From positions 124,001-188,000 of the forward strand of contig SNVD02004519.1 in NCBI GenBank assembly GCA_013180625.2: DNA of 64,000 bases, written 5' to 3'. Position 1 is the stretch's first letter. Every line of letters begins with the position of its first letter. The DNA is from Boswellia sacra. Its lineage: Eukaryota; Streptophyta; Magnoliopsida; Sapindales; Burseraceae. Made by a program: the position numbers and the translations under genes. Below are positions 12,741-23,719 of the stretch, piece after piece. Under the pieces are notes generated by a model. It was not told the origin of the DNA and ran no database searches. It saw only the letters and a list, made by a program, of their open reading frames with translations.

Positions 12741-14589
12741 AATTTAAGTCCTTTAATGTTCCATATCTTGAGTTGGTTCCTTTCCACTTTTATATGCTTT
12801 GCTTTGCATGCATGTCATGGACGTTTCCAGGGAGATGATGATCATTATTCCTTCCATGGTTATATATATGTTTTTAATTATAGATTAATTTTTAATCAAA
12901 TTTGAAGAACATAAACCTTTCTTTCTATCTTGTTCATGCTCATAGACAAAGATTAAATAATACTTTTATAAATAAAATGTTCACGTTACTGCCTCGCTCT
13001 ATTTGCACCTGAACTTTGTGTTATTCATGCATTCTTCCACTTTAATATTTTATTCCTAGTTGTGGAATCTGAATTTCTGTAAAATAATAGCAATTCCAAG
13101 AAGTAGAATCTCTCAAACTTTACGTTTAAATATTTATATAAGTACGTAAGTATAAAAAAAGTGGAGAAAATAGAACAAATAATCTGATATGCCACCACTA
13201 ATATACTTATAGCTATCTAACAAATGATGTTAGCTACGCGAAGCAGTAGTAGCATATGTCATCAATTTCGTAAGGATTCCCAACTGATAGATTCACAAAC
13301 ATTCTATTGTTGCAACTTTTATCCATTAGTTGGCCTGTACCAATTCGGACTACTCCATTTTCCTTTGCTTGTACTTGGTACTGAGCCATTCGAACTACAA
13401 TTTTAATGTTTTTTATTATGCTTGTACTTGGTTATGCAATTTGCAGAGCATGTGCTTTAAGTCAGTTTCAGACTTTGAATATATAGCAAGCTCACTTTTT
13501 TGGAGAACAAGTTTCTCTTAAGGGAGAATGATGGCCATATTATGGTGTACCTTCATCCTTGCAACACTTTAGCATAGCCTAAGCACATGCAACTCATGCA
13601 AGGCCATGTGGGCCACTTCATGCACCAACTAAGCACATGCAATTCCATCTTCTTGTTCCCACGTTTGCTAACTATGCTACAAGGCACTTTAACCAAGATC
13701 AAAAGGTAAATAAGTTTATATAATAATCTACTCACACCTTTTGAGCTATATGTATATATGCACATCCAACCATGGCCGATTAATTTTACCGATACAATAA
13801 GATTTTAATTTGACTAGGATCATGTTGTTAAGTGTCATATAATCATGAACTAACACATGCAATAACATTCAGACTACTCCATTTTCCTTTGCTTGTACTT
13901 AGAGGTTTTGTGTGAAAAGCTTTGCTTTGTTTATTGATTACATGAACTATTCAATCTAGATGAAGGCTTTAAATTTTGATTTGTTTTATGATCTTCATCA
14001 CTTATTCACGTGCCTTCTGAATAGGAGTTTATGATGTGGTTAGTAAACCTTGTTGCAACTTCTTTTTGAGTTAATAAATATACTATACTTCATAATTATT
14101 CGTTTTGCTTGCATATGTTGTTATAAATTTTATTATTATTATTTTCCTTATTTTGCCTTCTGAATGGAGTTTATGAACTCCATAAATATTGCCTTCTTAA
14201 TGGAGTTTATGATGCATGTTTTTTTTTTTTTCCTTACAATCTATACCTCAAATAAAGCTTGTTCCAAGTTCTTTCTAACTATACCACTTTTATTGCATGT
14301 TGATTTATGAATTTTGTAAAAGTGATAGAAATGAATTTCTATCATTATTCATTTTTAAAAATATTTATTTATATAAGTGTTTGATTATTCTAAGCTTTTG
14401 TTTCATGAATTAATTTAACTTTTTAAAAATATTTAAAGAAAATAAATTGAGGCAACAAATTAATATGGAATTCATCATATTGTTTAATGTTAAATTTAAG
14501 GAGTTTATGATCTAATTAGTATTAGTGTATACATACACACACACATTAATAAGAGCTCATTGATTGCATTTGATATTGTAGTCATCTCT
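12741..14589. other. CACTA interior without recognisable gene
   Basis: A+T-rich sequence with small repeats: GGACTACTCCATTTTCCTTTGCTTGTACTT occurs near 13350 and again near 13870, and TTATGAACTCC-type repeats occur near 14160-14210. No coding signal is convincing. Confidence 0.4.
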
Positions 14590-15420
14590 ATTGCCTGAAG
14601 GTTTGAAGCGTGCATATCTTGGACTCAAACGCATTATCGGTAATATCTTTCCTTTTCTCTTCTTCAATGGATGTTGATATATTTCTTTCAAACATTCGTA
14701 AATATTTCCCTTCACTTCCTCAAAATGCTGTGTTTAAAATTTATAAAATACGGATGACTATACTCTGGACGTTGATGCTCCTAAAAATGCCTGCGGATAT
14801 CCGGTGGCTTATCGAAGCCAAGGTAAGATTGTTTGGTGAGCCTGATATTAATCTCACTAAATACATGCCTGATCTAGGAAAGAGCTACTACGCTAAGAGG
14901 CGAAGAGCAAAGAGGTTACAAGTATGTTATAAATGTGCTAGATGGAATTGTAACCGAAGTTGTAGATCATTAGGTTTTGTGTCCAGGAATAGAGAAGATA
15001 AACTTTTGTTCATTAAGAATGGTCTGAATAATGAGTCTCTAGATAATATTTTATTAACTCTTGAATCACATTCTTGTGAACTTGTTCAACGTGAATTGCT
15101 TAATCTATAGACACAATTTCATGATGAACTGTAGCATTATAGTCTAGAAAATATGACAAAAAAGACCCTGTTTGTCACTTTATAAGAAAATTGGATGGGA
15201 AGCAAATCCTTAAAAATTGATGAAATTTATTTTTCTTGTTTTTTTTATTTAATTATTACTGCTATCTTTGTGTTGTTATTGTTTGTTGATTTTGTTTGTT
15301 TTAAGTTCAAGTCCTCTTGAAACGTATTATGGATCTTTTCAATCCATAATGGCTGAATAAGGAGGCTAACTTCTAAACTTTATAGACTCATTCTAACTAG
15401 CTTGTTTTTGTTTGCTGACT
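14590..15420 (+). mobile_element. Athila-type fragment nested in the CACTA
   Basis: 14591-14630 encodes LPEGLKRAYLG, the junction peptide ahead of Athila RT (compare LPEGLKYAYLG in the element at 19.7 kb). It then jumps directly to the leader and ORFX found downstream of pol in the other Athila copies. 15160-15200 (CCCTGTTTG.CA.TTTATAAGAAAA.TGGATGGGAAG) and 15305-15410 (TTCAAGTCCTCTTGAAACG) match 35970-36010 and 37240-37330 of the complete element. There is no LTR here and no LOG gene between ORFX and the 3' region. Confidence 0.75.
14667..15110 (+). CDS. ORFX copy A: Athila accessory ORF with C-x2-C-x4-C-x3-C motif
   Basis: 147 codons are open from ATG 14667; the equivalent ATG is used in the copy at 35482. 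It shares GKSYYAKRRRAKRLQVC, then the Cys cluster CYKCARWNCNRSC, then SLGFVSRNREDKLLFIKNGL and HSCELVQRE with the copies at 35482 and 45367. Strong basic patch (KRRRAKR) directly before the Cys cluster; no signal peptide or membrane segment. It ends at TAG where copy B has TGG and continues about 25 codons, so it is probably truncated. I do not recognise the family. A nucleic-acid-binding accessory role is an inference from the basic and Cys-rich composition only. Dissimilar DNA but similar protein suggests past selection. Confidence 0.6.
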   Translation: MDVDIFLSNIRKYFPSLPQNAVFKIYKIRMTILWTLMLLKMPADIRWLIEAKVRLFGEPDINLTKYMPDLGKSYYAKRRRAKRLQVCYKCARWNCNRSCRSLGFVSRNREDKLLFIKNGLNNESLDNILLTLESHSCELVQRELLNL

Positions 15421-16370
15421 GTTGGACTTTGTTACTTTATGAGTAAGTTTAATTTTATGTAATTTAGAGTTATGTGTTTTTTGCTTCTATCAGGTCTGAT
15501 TCAAAAAAAAATTGTGGAAAGACTTTAGAATGGCATACCTTATTGCTACTGGTCCTAAGGATTGTTGAAATATACAATCTTGACTCAGGTCTAACAACGT
15601 CATGTACTTCTTTTTTTTTTTTTTGCATTTTGTCGGCCAATGATAAGGCAATGATTGAATTGAGAATAACTCTTGAAAAATGATAAATGATGCATAGATC
15701 TATGTACTTGAAATATTAATTGGTTTTTGCTTTGCCTTTGATTCCTTGCACAACATTGAGCATTGGGCCATTATCACTGGGTTATTTATTTAATTAGAGA
15801 AGGTTTATGCAATTTAAGTATTTCTCCATATTTCAATGAATTCTATAACTTGTTTGATGATCAGTCGAGATGAAATCCTAGACTGTGCAACATTAGAAAA
15901 ATGATTTAGGTCATCTTTGGACCGTTTGAGATTTCATAGCCTACCTTGATTGAATTTGGTCCCTAGTAACCCTTTTGAGCCTTTTTAACCCTTTTTCCTT
16001 GTTATGGTTTTGAGAAGTTAAAGGAGTTGGGTTATGTCATGAACAATAAAAGTGAGATATATTGTGTTTAATAAAAAAAAAAGAAAAAAAAATCTATACT
16101 TATCTTCCACTTGCTTAAACATTAAGGACAATGTGCACATATTCACTATTAAATATGGATAAACTCATCCGAGTTACAAGTGATTAGGTGAGAATGGCTC
16201 CACACACACACACTTGAGGAATTGAAGTGGAGCGAAACCAATCTTTGAGATAAAATTATTGATCAAGTGCATAATTTTGAAGTTTTCCTTGGGTTATAAT
16301 TAAGTTCAATCTTTGAGGCTTATTTGCAAGTTTAATAATACCATCACAAGCCTTTAGGAAGGGACTGTTG
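15421..16370. other. CACTA/Athila interior, no gene seen
   Basis: Mostly A+T rich. 16115-16140 (AAACATTAAGGACAATGTGC) matches the AAACATTGAGGACAATGTTT hairpin motif of the complete Athila element at 37117, so Athila homology probably extends to here with gaps. Confidence 0.4.
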
Positions 16371-16379
16371 GAAAGTTTG

Positions 16380-16700
16380 GGTTACTATTAGGAATGATGT
16401 TGAACTGTATAGATCAACTGACGAAGCTCAAACATTGATCAGGCCGTAGGAAGTGCTATTGCTTGGCCAAAAAGTTGCATCAAGTTTATATCATAAAGGT
16501 AATACTTTCTCATTGACTAAATTTCTATAAGTGTGTATTTGGAAGCTTATATTATTTAATTTTTACAATATGTTCTAATGATGTTAACTGCATTTTTATT
16601 ATCCTTATTTTTAGGTGGAGGTTGCCTTTTATGTTGGCACTTTTAAGGAAAGTTCATCAATCAAGATGCTAAAAGAAGATGATGATTTTGCTGCTTATGT
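16380..16700 (+). pseudogene. possible CACTA TNP1/TnpA C-terminal remnant
   Basis: Read across frames, 16380-16490 gives LYRSTDEAQTLIRP and DQAVGSAIAWPKSCIK. This resembles the VGxAIAWP end motif of En/Spm TNP1-type proteins (Transposase_23). An apparent intron follows before VEVAFYVGTFK at 16616. Only a short trace remains and no protein can be made. Confidence 0.4.
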
Positions 16701-16959
16701 ATGAATTTGTGCTTAAGTATGTTTTACTTTATTTCATTTTCCTTAAGTCATTTAGGATTGTATTACATACTAATTACAAGTACCTGTATTTTTCATAACA
16801 TTTGTGATAATATTAACATAATACAAATTTCTACATTTATTATATATTATGTATTCTGTGATTATTTATATACCAATTTGTATAATTAAAAATGAGCATG
16901 TATTACGTATTAATAAAAAGGGTATTTAATTATAAATACAATATATTTCTATATCAAAC

Positions 16960-17430
16960 AAATGGCAACATGCGCATGTTGCTAAAACTCACATGCTTAA
17001 ATCTATAGCAACACGCATTGCATGTTGCTAAAACTATATTATTTTGGATCTTTTCGCAACGTGCAATATGCGTTGCCATTGAGGTCTATACCAACACGCA
17101 TTGCGCGTTGCCATTGATGTCTACGGCAACACGCATTGCGTGTTATTGAAACTCTATTACTCTTTGTCTTTCAGCAACGCGCAATGCACGTTGCAATTGA
17201 TGTCTACAACAACACGCATTGTGTGTTGCTGAAACTTTTTTACTCCGTCTTTTAGCAACACGCAATGCGCGTTGGCAAAAGATTTTCTACAACATGCAAA
17301 ATCACTTTTCGCAACATGCATGCGCGCGTTGCTAAAAGTGAAGGACTTTTGGCAGTAGCAAGAATGGCAACATGCATCTGCGCGTTGCGAAAACGCTTTA
17401 GCAACACGAAATGCGCGTTGCCATAGCCCA
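16960..17430. repeat. right subterminal repeats of CACTA 11706-17444
   Basis: At least fifteen copies of GCAACRCGCA/TGCGYGTTGC in alternating orientation up to the terminal inverted repeat, denser than at the left end. Confidence 0.9.
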
Positions 17431-17447
17431 TTTTTCTTGTAGTGATA

Positions 17448-17663
17448 AAATCGCCATATTTTCAGGAAGTAGTGACCTCTTGAAAACCTTCAAGGTGTAT
17501 TTTTTGTTTCTATCTGATGTTAACTTATTAATACAACCTCTTTTGGCCAGTGGAAGATACTCAATACTTTCACCCAAAAAAGGCCAAGGAGTTGAATATT
17601 CATAAGAGTAAGAGATATGTGGAATAGATCAAAAAGAGATCGGGAAAACAAAAGCAGTTGCAT
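17448..17663 (-). pseudogene. N-terminal part of the CYP716-like pseudogene
   Basis: The minus strand encodes a hydrophobic start (MQLLLFSRSLFDLFH, possible membrane anchor), then after a frame change EYSTPWPFLGESIEYLPLAK and TLKVFKRSLLPENMAIL. It continues into EGNKLLCSNE across the CACTA. This matches the proline-hinge and following region of CYP716 P450s, with the family's GWKGHPEKF section degraded. Confidence 0.65.
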
Positions 17664-18600
17664 TACTTTGTACTATGATTGCTCAGTTTGATTGTACTGT
17701 GTTAGGAATTAGGTGATACTTAAATGCAAAAGCAAGAGATAAATTATTAGCTAAACGTTGACGATGATGTCAGAGCTTACGGTATGTAATCATATAATTA
17801 GCCATGGATTGAATCTAGTCAAATAACAGTTTTTGTTTATAACTATATATTATTTATTCTGAAGAAACTACAACTAACGTGTAGCCTCGAAACTCATCTT
17901 TTTTTCCAATATTAGGAATTAAATGAATTTAATATATATACTCCACGCGTTTTTTTATTAAATATACTCGACGCCAGGTGTCAGATCGAGGATTGAATTT
18001 TTGGGGCTGACTCAAACTTTCAAAAAACTTAATGTTAATTAAGTTTAAGAAAGAAAAAGTAAATTATATACAATTGAGAGAACAATAACAATAATATTAA
18101 TCATCTTAATAATGCATAAAACAAAAATAAGTATATAATAATTTATGAAAGTTATATCAATGTTATAGTATAAAAAAGAATTAGATATTCAAATCTAAAA
18201 TTATTTATAATTGTTTCTATACTATATTTTTGTGCAAGATAAAAGAGCGAGTGACTTTTCTTTATGTGGTTATTAATTACCACTTCAAGAAATCTGTCCA
18301 TATGAAGAATCCTTATTCAAATACCGATGCCACTTTCCAATTTAATTAAACTTTATAAAGAATAATTAATTAATAAACAATAAATATTAATTATATGAAT
18401 ATAGTAATAAATAATATGTGGGGAGGCCAAAATAGAAAAATCACATGATACACACAACATAAAAAAATATAATATTTTAAAAAAATAGCAATTTTTTATT
18501 CTTTTGGGTGGGTCTAGGCCCGTTAAGCAAAATCATGGGTCTACCTCAGCTCGATGCAAGATTATTAAATAAATTACCAAGAACAATTGTCATTTATTTA
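17664..18600. other. A+T-rich sequence, no gene seen
   Basis: 17980-18550 is bounded by GTCAGATCGAGGATTG and GGGTCTACCTCAGCTCGATGC, and may be a decayed relative of the hAT-like insert at 10428. I could not define a target duplication. Confidence 0.35.
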
Positions 18601-19045
18601 TCTCTAATTAATCTTGCTTCCACAACAACAAATAAATCAAGATGTTGTGAAAAAGAGAGATACACACACTCACAAGTAGCTTAATATGGAATTCAACTAG
18701 GAATTTCAAGCACACACCCAAGCAAAGAAAATGAAAAAAACAATAAGAACGCAAGGATTTATGCTGGTTTAGACCACAAAAAGTGATTATACATCCAGGG
18801 GATGGTGATGAGCAATTCACTATAATGAAAAATAAGAGATTACAAGAGGGTTTATAAGTAAAACTAGAAGAAATTGAGTTAACTTTCTTCTCGAGAAACT
18901 CGAAATCTGTCTAAACCCTGACTCTCTTCTTTCCTCTCTTCTCTCTGCTATCTCAGATCTAGTTTTACACTAGAAACACGTCACTTTTTTATATTCTAAG
19001 GCCATGAGCTAATAACTTGCATGCCAAGAAAGCTCTTTAGGCAAG
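18600..19045. repeat. possible LTR or LTR fragment
   Basis: Non-coding stretch with CACACACTCACAAG, GGATTTATGCTGGTTTAGACCAC and CT-rich runs, the style of copia LTRs. It sits where the Athila pol to its right is cut off in RT. Boundaries and family are not established. Confidence 0.3.
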
Positions 19046-19051
19046 AAAATG

Positions 19052-20577
19052 CTACATGCATCTTTGAAAAGTGGCTAGGGCATTACAAAGTCCAAAAGGC
19101 ATTCTCCTAAATGCAAAAGTGCCGAAGGGGCACGTGAATGTGGTCTTTTCTTGGTCTTCGAGTGCAATGAGAATTTGATAATAGCCTGAGTATCCATCAA
19201 GAAAGTAGTAGTAGGAGTGCCCTATTACTCTTTCTAGAATTTGGTCAAGGAATGGTAAGGGAAAGTGGTCTTTTCCAGTGACAAAATTTAATTTTCTATA
19301 ATCAGTGCACATCCTCCAACTAGATGAGACTCTAGTTGGCAATGATTCCCCCTTTTCATTTTTAACTACTGTAATGCCAGATTTCTTAGGTACTACTTGT
19401 GCAGGGCTTACCCACTTACTATCAGAAATAGGGTAGATAATTCCCGCATCAAGTGGTTTGAGAACTTCAGCCCTAAGCACCTCTTTCATGTGGGGATTTA
19501 ATCTCCTTTGAGGTTGTTGGGATGTTTTGACATTTTCTTCTAAATGTATTCTATGTGTACAAATCAAAGTGTTAATGCCTTTTATGTCTTTTAAGGTCCA
19601 CCCGATTACATTTTTATGCCTTTTAAGTAGTATCAACTTACCTTGTTGCTCGCTTGTGAGGGGTGAAGAAATTACCACTAGATATATCTGATTCTCCCCA
19701 AGATATGCATATTTCAGTCCTTCAGGTAACGGCTTCAGTTCTAACTTGGGAGCTTCCTCTTCCTTGCTTTCATTCATTTGCCCCAATTCCTCGAATCTTG
19801 GTTTTGAGCTTTTTTTCCATCACCTATGCACAATCCAGTGAAGAACATATATCAGAAAGATCAGGTCTAGTTTCGTACTTGATTCTAATAAATTCGTTAA
19901 ACAAGTTTCCAAAGGGTCAAAAGAACTCCCTTTTTGGATGTGATCTTCCACAATAGTTTCGATCATATTAGCCTTCTCAATTTCATCATCTTCTTCATGT
20001 GCTTGTTTGCACATATTAAAAACATTAACTTCCAATGTCATGTTCCCAAATGATAGCTTCATGACTCCATTCCTGCAATTAATCAAAGCATTAGAGGTAG
20101 CTAGAAATGGACGCCCTAAAATAACAAGAATTGAATTGCATACTTCCACTGGTTGTGTGTCCAAGACGATAAAATCCACTGGATAAATGAATTATCAACT
20201 TCAACTAACACATCTTCTACTACTCCTCTTGGTACTTTAATTGATCTATCAGCAAGTAAAAGAGTCACAGAAGTCGGCTTTAACTCACCTAGATTGAGTT
20301 TATAAAAAACCGAGTATGAAAGCAAATTCACACTAGCAACGAGATCAAGTAAAGCTTGTTCAATTTTATGGTCTCCAATAACACATGAAATTTTAGGACA
20401 ACCTGAATCCTTATATTTCATTTTATTATTGTTTTGAAGAATCGCACTTACTTGCTCGGCTAGAAAAGCCTTCTTTTTCACATTCAATTTCCTTTTCATA
20501 GTGTACAAGTCTTTAAAAAATTTTACATAAAAAGGTACCTGTTTGATCACATCTAGTAAGGGAATGTTGACCATCAC
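19052..20577 (-). pseudogene. Athila protease and N-terminal RT remnant
   Basis: Protease signature ALLDLVASVNLLSYSV: the catalytic DLGAS is DLVAS, so inactive. The linker holds LPEGLKYAYLGENQIYLVVIS. RT fingers/palm include MCTDYRKLNFVTGKDHFPLP, FLDGYSGYYQI and TFACRRMPFGLC-like text (here FRRMPFGLCNALATFQ). Frames change near 20120 and 19800. Truncated at 19052. Confidence 0.8.
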
Positions 20578-22111
20578 CTATTTGAAAATTTCAAAGATTT
20601 CAGAATTGTGAGTTGGCTTATTTTGTGTGGTTAATGCTTGAGGAAATGGAGGCACCAATGAGGATTTGGTTTCTTCTTCGCTAGGTGTTGGTTTGACAAT
20701 GTCTTCTTGCCCTTTAGAGATTGATTCTTCTTCTTTCTCACAAGGGTTAGGAATGTGTTTTTCAACAACCTTACCATTGCGAAGGGTCATGACTAATTTG
20801 GCTTGGTCAAAATAATGGTTACTTGAACTTCGTGCATTTGAGTTAGATTGATCTTTAGGGTTTTGCAATGTTTGAGAAGGAAATTTCCCTTTCTCTTGGA
20901 TGCTAAATATAGATGCAAATTTTGCAAGAGTGCCTAACAAATTTGCTAGTGTTTGAGCAGTTTGACTATTGAAAGTCTCTTGCTTTGTAATGAATGAATA
21001 CAATGTTGAAAATTTTGTCGTGTTTGAAAAGGGACTTATGAAGATTGTGTATGATTATCATTTTTTCAACTAAAATTTGGATGATTTCTCCAACCGGGAT
21101 TGTAAGTTTGTGAATACGGATTATGATTTGGCCTTTTGAAAGTGTTCAAGACATTGGCTTGTTCATGGAGACATTCCCTAAAGGCAGGCAAAGTTGGGCA
21201 ATCATCAGTAGAATGGTCATTATCATTACAAACGTGATTGACAATTTCTTGAATAGAATTCAATTGACCACTCTTTTTCATTTCTAAAACCTCGACTTGT
21301 CTAGCTAGGGATGCATATTTGGCTTGAAGGTCATGGTCTTCCCTAAGGTTATGAATGCCTCTGTTAGATGTCAAGGTTGGGGCCTTGCTTGGCACCTCAT
21401 AGGTGCCAGCAGTGTCCCAATTTTGAGCCTTGTCTGCCAAGGAATCTAGGTAGTCAATTGCTTCCTCAGGGTCTTTATCTCCAAATTCTCCATTACACAT
21501 TAACTCCACTAGTTACCTATCTTGAGATGTTAACCCTTTATAGAAGTGTGCAACTATTCTCCAAGTTTCAAAACCATGGTGAGGACAGGTGTTAAGTAGT
21601 TCCTTATACCTATCACAACATTGGTAAAGGGTTTCCCCTTATTTTTGAGTGAAATTAGAAAATTGTCTTTTAAGAGAATTTGTTCTATGGGTAGGAAAAT
21701 TTTTTTTTAAAAATTATTGTTTCATCTCATCCCATGAACCGAAGAAGTTTGACCTCAAATTTTGTAGCCATGTTCTAGCTTTATCTTTTAAAGAAAAAGG
21801 AAAAAGCTTTAATCTAGTGGTGTTTATGCTACAATTTGGGTCACTGTAGGAGTTACACACTTCTTCAAAGATTTTTAAGTGTGAATATAGGTTCTCCATA
21901 TCAAGGCTATGAAAGGTGGGTAGAAGTCGAACAAAACTTGGTTTGAAATTGAAATGGATTGAATCCGGAGGAGAAACTACATATGATGGTGCACTAGTCC
22001 TTATCGGATTCATGTAATATCTGAGGGTTCTTGGTTGGTTTTGATCATTTTGTTGGGAACTGTTGTTCCCTTCATCCGTGAACCTTTCCATTGGATTGTC
22101 AGCCATGTTTT
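20578..22111 (-). pseudogene. Athila gag remnant
   Basis: Begins MADNPMERFTDEGNN at about 22111. It contains the Athila gag signature LKLFPFSLKDKARTWLQNL and SWDEMKQ, then after frame changes MELMCNGEFGDKDPEEAIDYL. A zinc knuckle has its first Cys replaced (NHVCNDNDHSTDDC). At least three frame breaks (21714, 21509, 21066). Confidence 0.8.
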
Positions 22112-22307
22112 CTAAGGAAAATGATGGTTTTCTAACAAGTCGACCACCAGATGTTCGTGAACAAATTTTCATACAAGAAAGAGAGAAGAAAAGAAAAGAA
22201 AAAATGAACACTCAACAAAGTAAAAAAATTAAGATCTAAAATGAAAAAAAAAAAGAATACTTACAATTTTGCACGCTAATGTTTTCCCGATAACGGTGTC
22301 AAAAACT

Positions 22308-23719
22308 TGACACATCCGAAAAAGGATTATCTCCCAAGTATAGGAGTGTCGAAGTAATAAACCCAGTGAAACCGGGGTCGATCCATGAGGAAGGAATTTT
22401 AGAGCTACAAACTAAAAGGTAAGCAAATATGACATGAATTATTAAGATGATATTAACAAAATGTGGTAAAACCATCCATGGAAATAGGAGGTAAAACCTA
22501 CCATAGCAAATGAAAGAACAATTTCATAAGCGATAAATAAGAATAATTAAAATACAAAAAACACAATAATAATGAAAGTTAAGGTTAGAGGATCCGCCCT
22601 TGATATATCAAATAAGGATAATTAGCCCATTTTAGTTATACGAATTATATATGTTTCGTTACTAATATTTATACCATTTCTTATAAATGGGTTCAAGCAT
22701 CCAATGTGCCAATCACCATATGTCTACAACAAATCAAGGTTCCTAACTAGATTCCTGTCGGTAAGGAAGAGCCACACGACATCTAGAAAGGACCTAAGCA
22801 TTTGATGTGCTAATGATTGTTGACAATGGATCAAGACCTCTACTTTACGAGTGGTGTCAAGATTGATTAAAGAAATAAATATAAATCATATAAAATAAAT
22901 AACAAAGATTATGATTATTAAGCACATATCAAAGGGTTAGAAAATCTTTATTCTCATGTCAAGGGTTTCACCCTTTCACCTTAGCAAAAGAAAATTTAGC
23001 ATGACATTATAAAAGAAAGAAACAAATTATAAGAAAAAAGGAAATTTAATAATAACATTAAAAGAGCAAAACACAAGAGAGAAAAACACAATAACAAGTG
23101 ATCCTAGCCAAGGCCAAGATGCCCTGATGGGTCACAAGGCACCTCTATTTATAGATACATTCAAGGGTAAACTTGCCAAATTACGAAAGAACAATTGTCA
23201 AATATTAGGTGAACCAACTTTGACAATTGGGATCATTAGGTACATTGACTTTGCCCACCAATTTTGACATTGAATTATTGAGAATTTTGATCACATTCTT
23301 CATAAACATTGTAGATGCTTTTCTCAGCTTTTTAGAACATATTGATTCATACAATTTGGATATGTATTTTGACAGATATGGTCAAAATACCGAGGCATGA
23401 TCAGGCCAGACCAAATCTGCAGATGTGTTCACTTCAAGCCCATTTTTGGTCTACTAAGAGCCTGAATTCGTGATGCTTATGATACAATCTCGTAGATAAT
23501 TTAATCAGCTTTCCAAAACATCAAGATTTGTATCATTCTGATTTATAAATAGAAAGTTATGCCCATTTTACCAAACCTATAACAAAACCAAAATTAAGAG
23601 AAAATTAATTCCAAAGATGCAAAGACTACAAATATGCTTAAGTTGAAGAATTTAATGACACTATTAATGCAATATGATTAATTAAACTCTTATTAACCTA
23701 CATATTCAAGTGTTAATCA
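22308..23719 (-). repeat. Athila 5' LTR (minus orientation)
   Basis: The plus strand runs TGACACATCCG..GTTAATCA, so the LTR reads TGATTAAC..CGGATGTGTCA, the same termini as the LTRs at 31686 and 38360 apart from the first bases. It is followed on the minus strand by AGTTTTTGACACCGTTATCGGGA, a mutated Asp-tRNA primer site. Clearly older than the LTR pair of the 31.7-kb element. Confidence 0.85.

Larger units (their letters stand above)
11706..17444. mobile_element. CACTA (En/Spm) DNA transposon, complete ends, 5.74 kb
   Basis: It begins CACTACAAGAAAAAAAGGCTATG and ends CATAGCCCATTTTTCTTGTAGTG, a long inverted pair with the CACTA signature. It is flanked by a 3-bp target duplication ATA (11703-11705 and 17445-17447). 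Both ends carry arrays of a GCAACGCGCA/TGCGCGTTGC subterminal motif. The interior lacks a full transposase, so it is non-autonomous. It contains an Athila fragment with ORFX (14590-15420) and a possible TNP1-type remnant (16380-16500). It inserted into the P450 pseudogene. Confidence 0.92.
9537..17663 (-). pseudogene. CYP716-like cytochrome P450 pseudogene, split by two transposons
   Basis: Three blocks on the minus strand join into one CYP716-type P450 (family of triterpene oxidases). The N-terminal part is 17663-17448, interrupted by the CACTA at 11706-17444. The middle is 11702-11175, interrupted by a hAT-like insert at 10428-11174. The C-terminal part is 10427-9537. Motifs in order: PWPFLGESIEYLPLAK; EGNKLLCSNET; KKLNRAIRSSKEIRSKF; MNELGVANKMLGLLVAA then YDNPSVTIVSIIKQLA (I-helix); KEQMEIANSKRPEELL; REIITNFNYDGFLFPKGW; ATHKNPKFFPDPKKFDPSR; a heme loop reading FGGAPHMCPE where FGGGPRMCPG is expected. 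Frameshifts, stops and the altered heme loop show it is dead. The start near 17663 is tentative. Confidence 0.85.
19052..23719 (-). mobile_element. Athila-type Ty3/gypsy element, truncated (LTR, gag, protease, part of RT)
   Basis: On the minus strand: 5' LTR (23719-22308), degenerate Asp-tRNA primer site, gag, protease, then RT up to MPFGLCNALATFQ, where it stops before the catalytic YxDD. RNase H, integrase, the accessory region and the 3' LTR are missing. Its gag and protease are the same family as the elements at 31.7 kb and 40.1 kb. Confidence 0.85.

Noticed and set aside
12468..12905. 145-codon open frame in the CACTA interior
   Set aside because: Composition follows local GCTGCAGA repeats, no domain or start context, overlaps another open frame, no conservation elsewhere in the window.
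16960..17430. Possible CRISPR-like or satellite array
   Set aside because: Motifs are short, in both orientations, unevenly spaced and next to a CACTA terminal repeat; they are subterminal transposase-binding repeats.
20040..20120. Host aspartic protease gene
   Set aside because: The DLVAS motif lies in the Athila gag-pol reading order and is the element's own protease.
21649..21849. Plus-strand frame in the Athila element
   Set aside because: Antisense to gag (LKLFPFSLKDKARTWLQNL).
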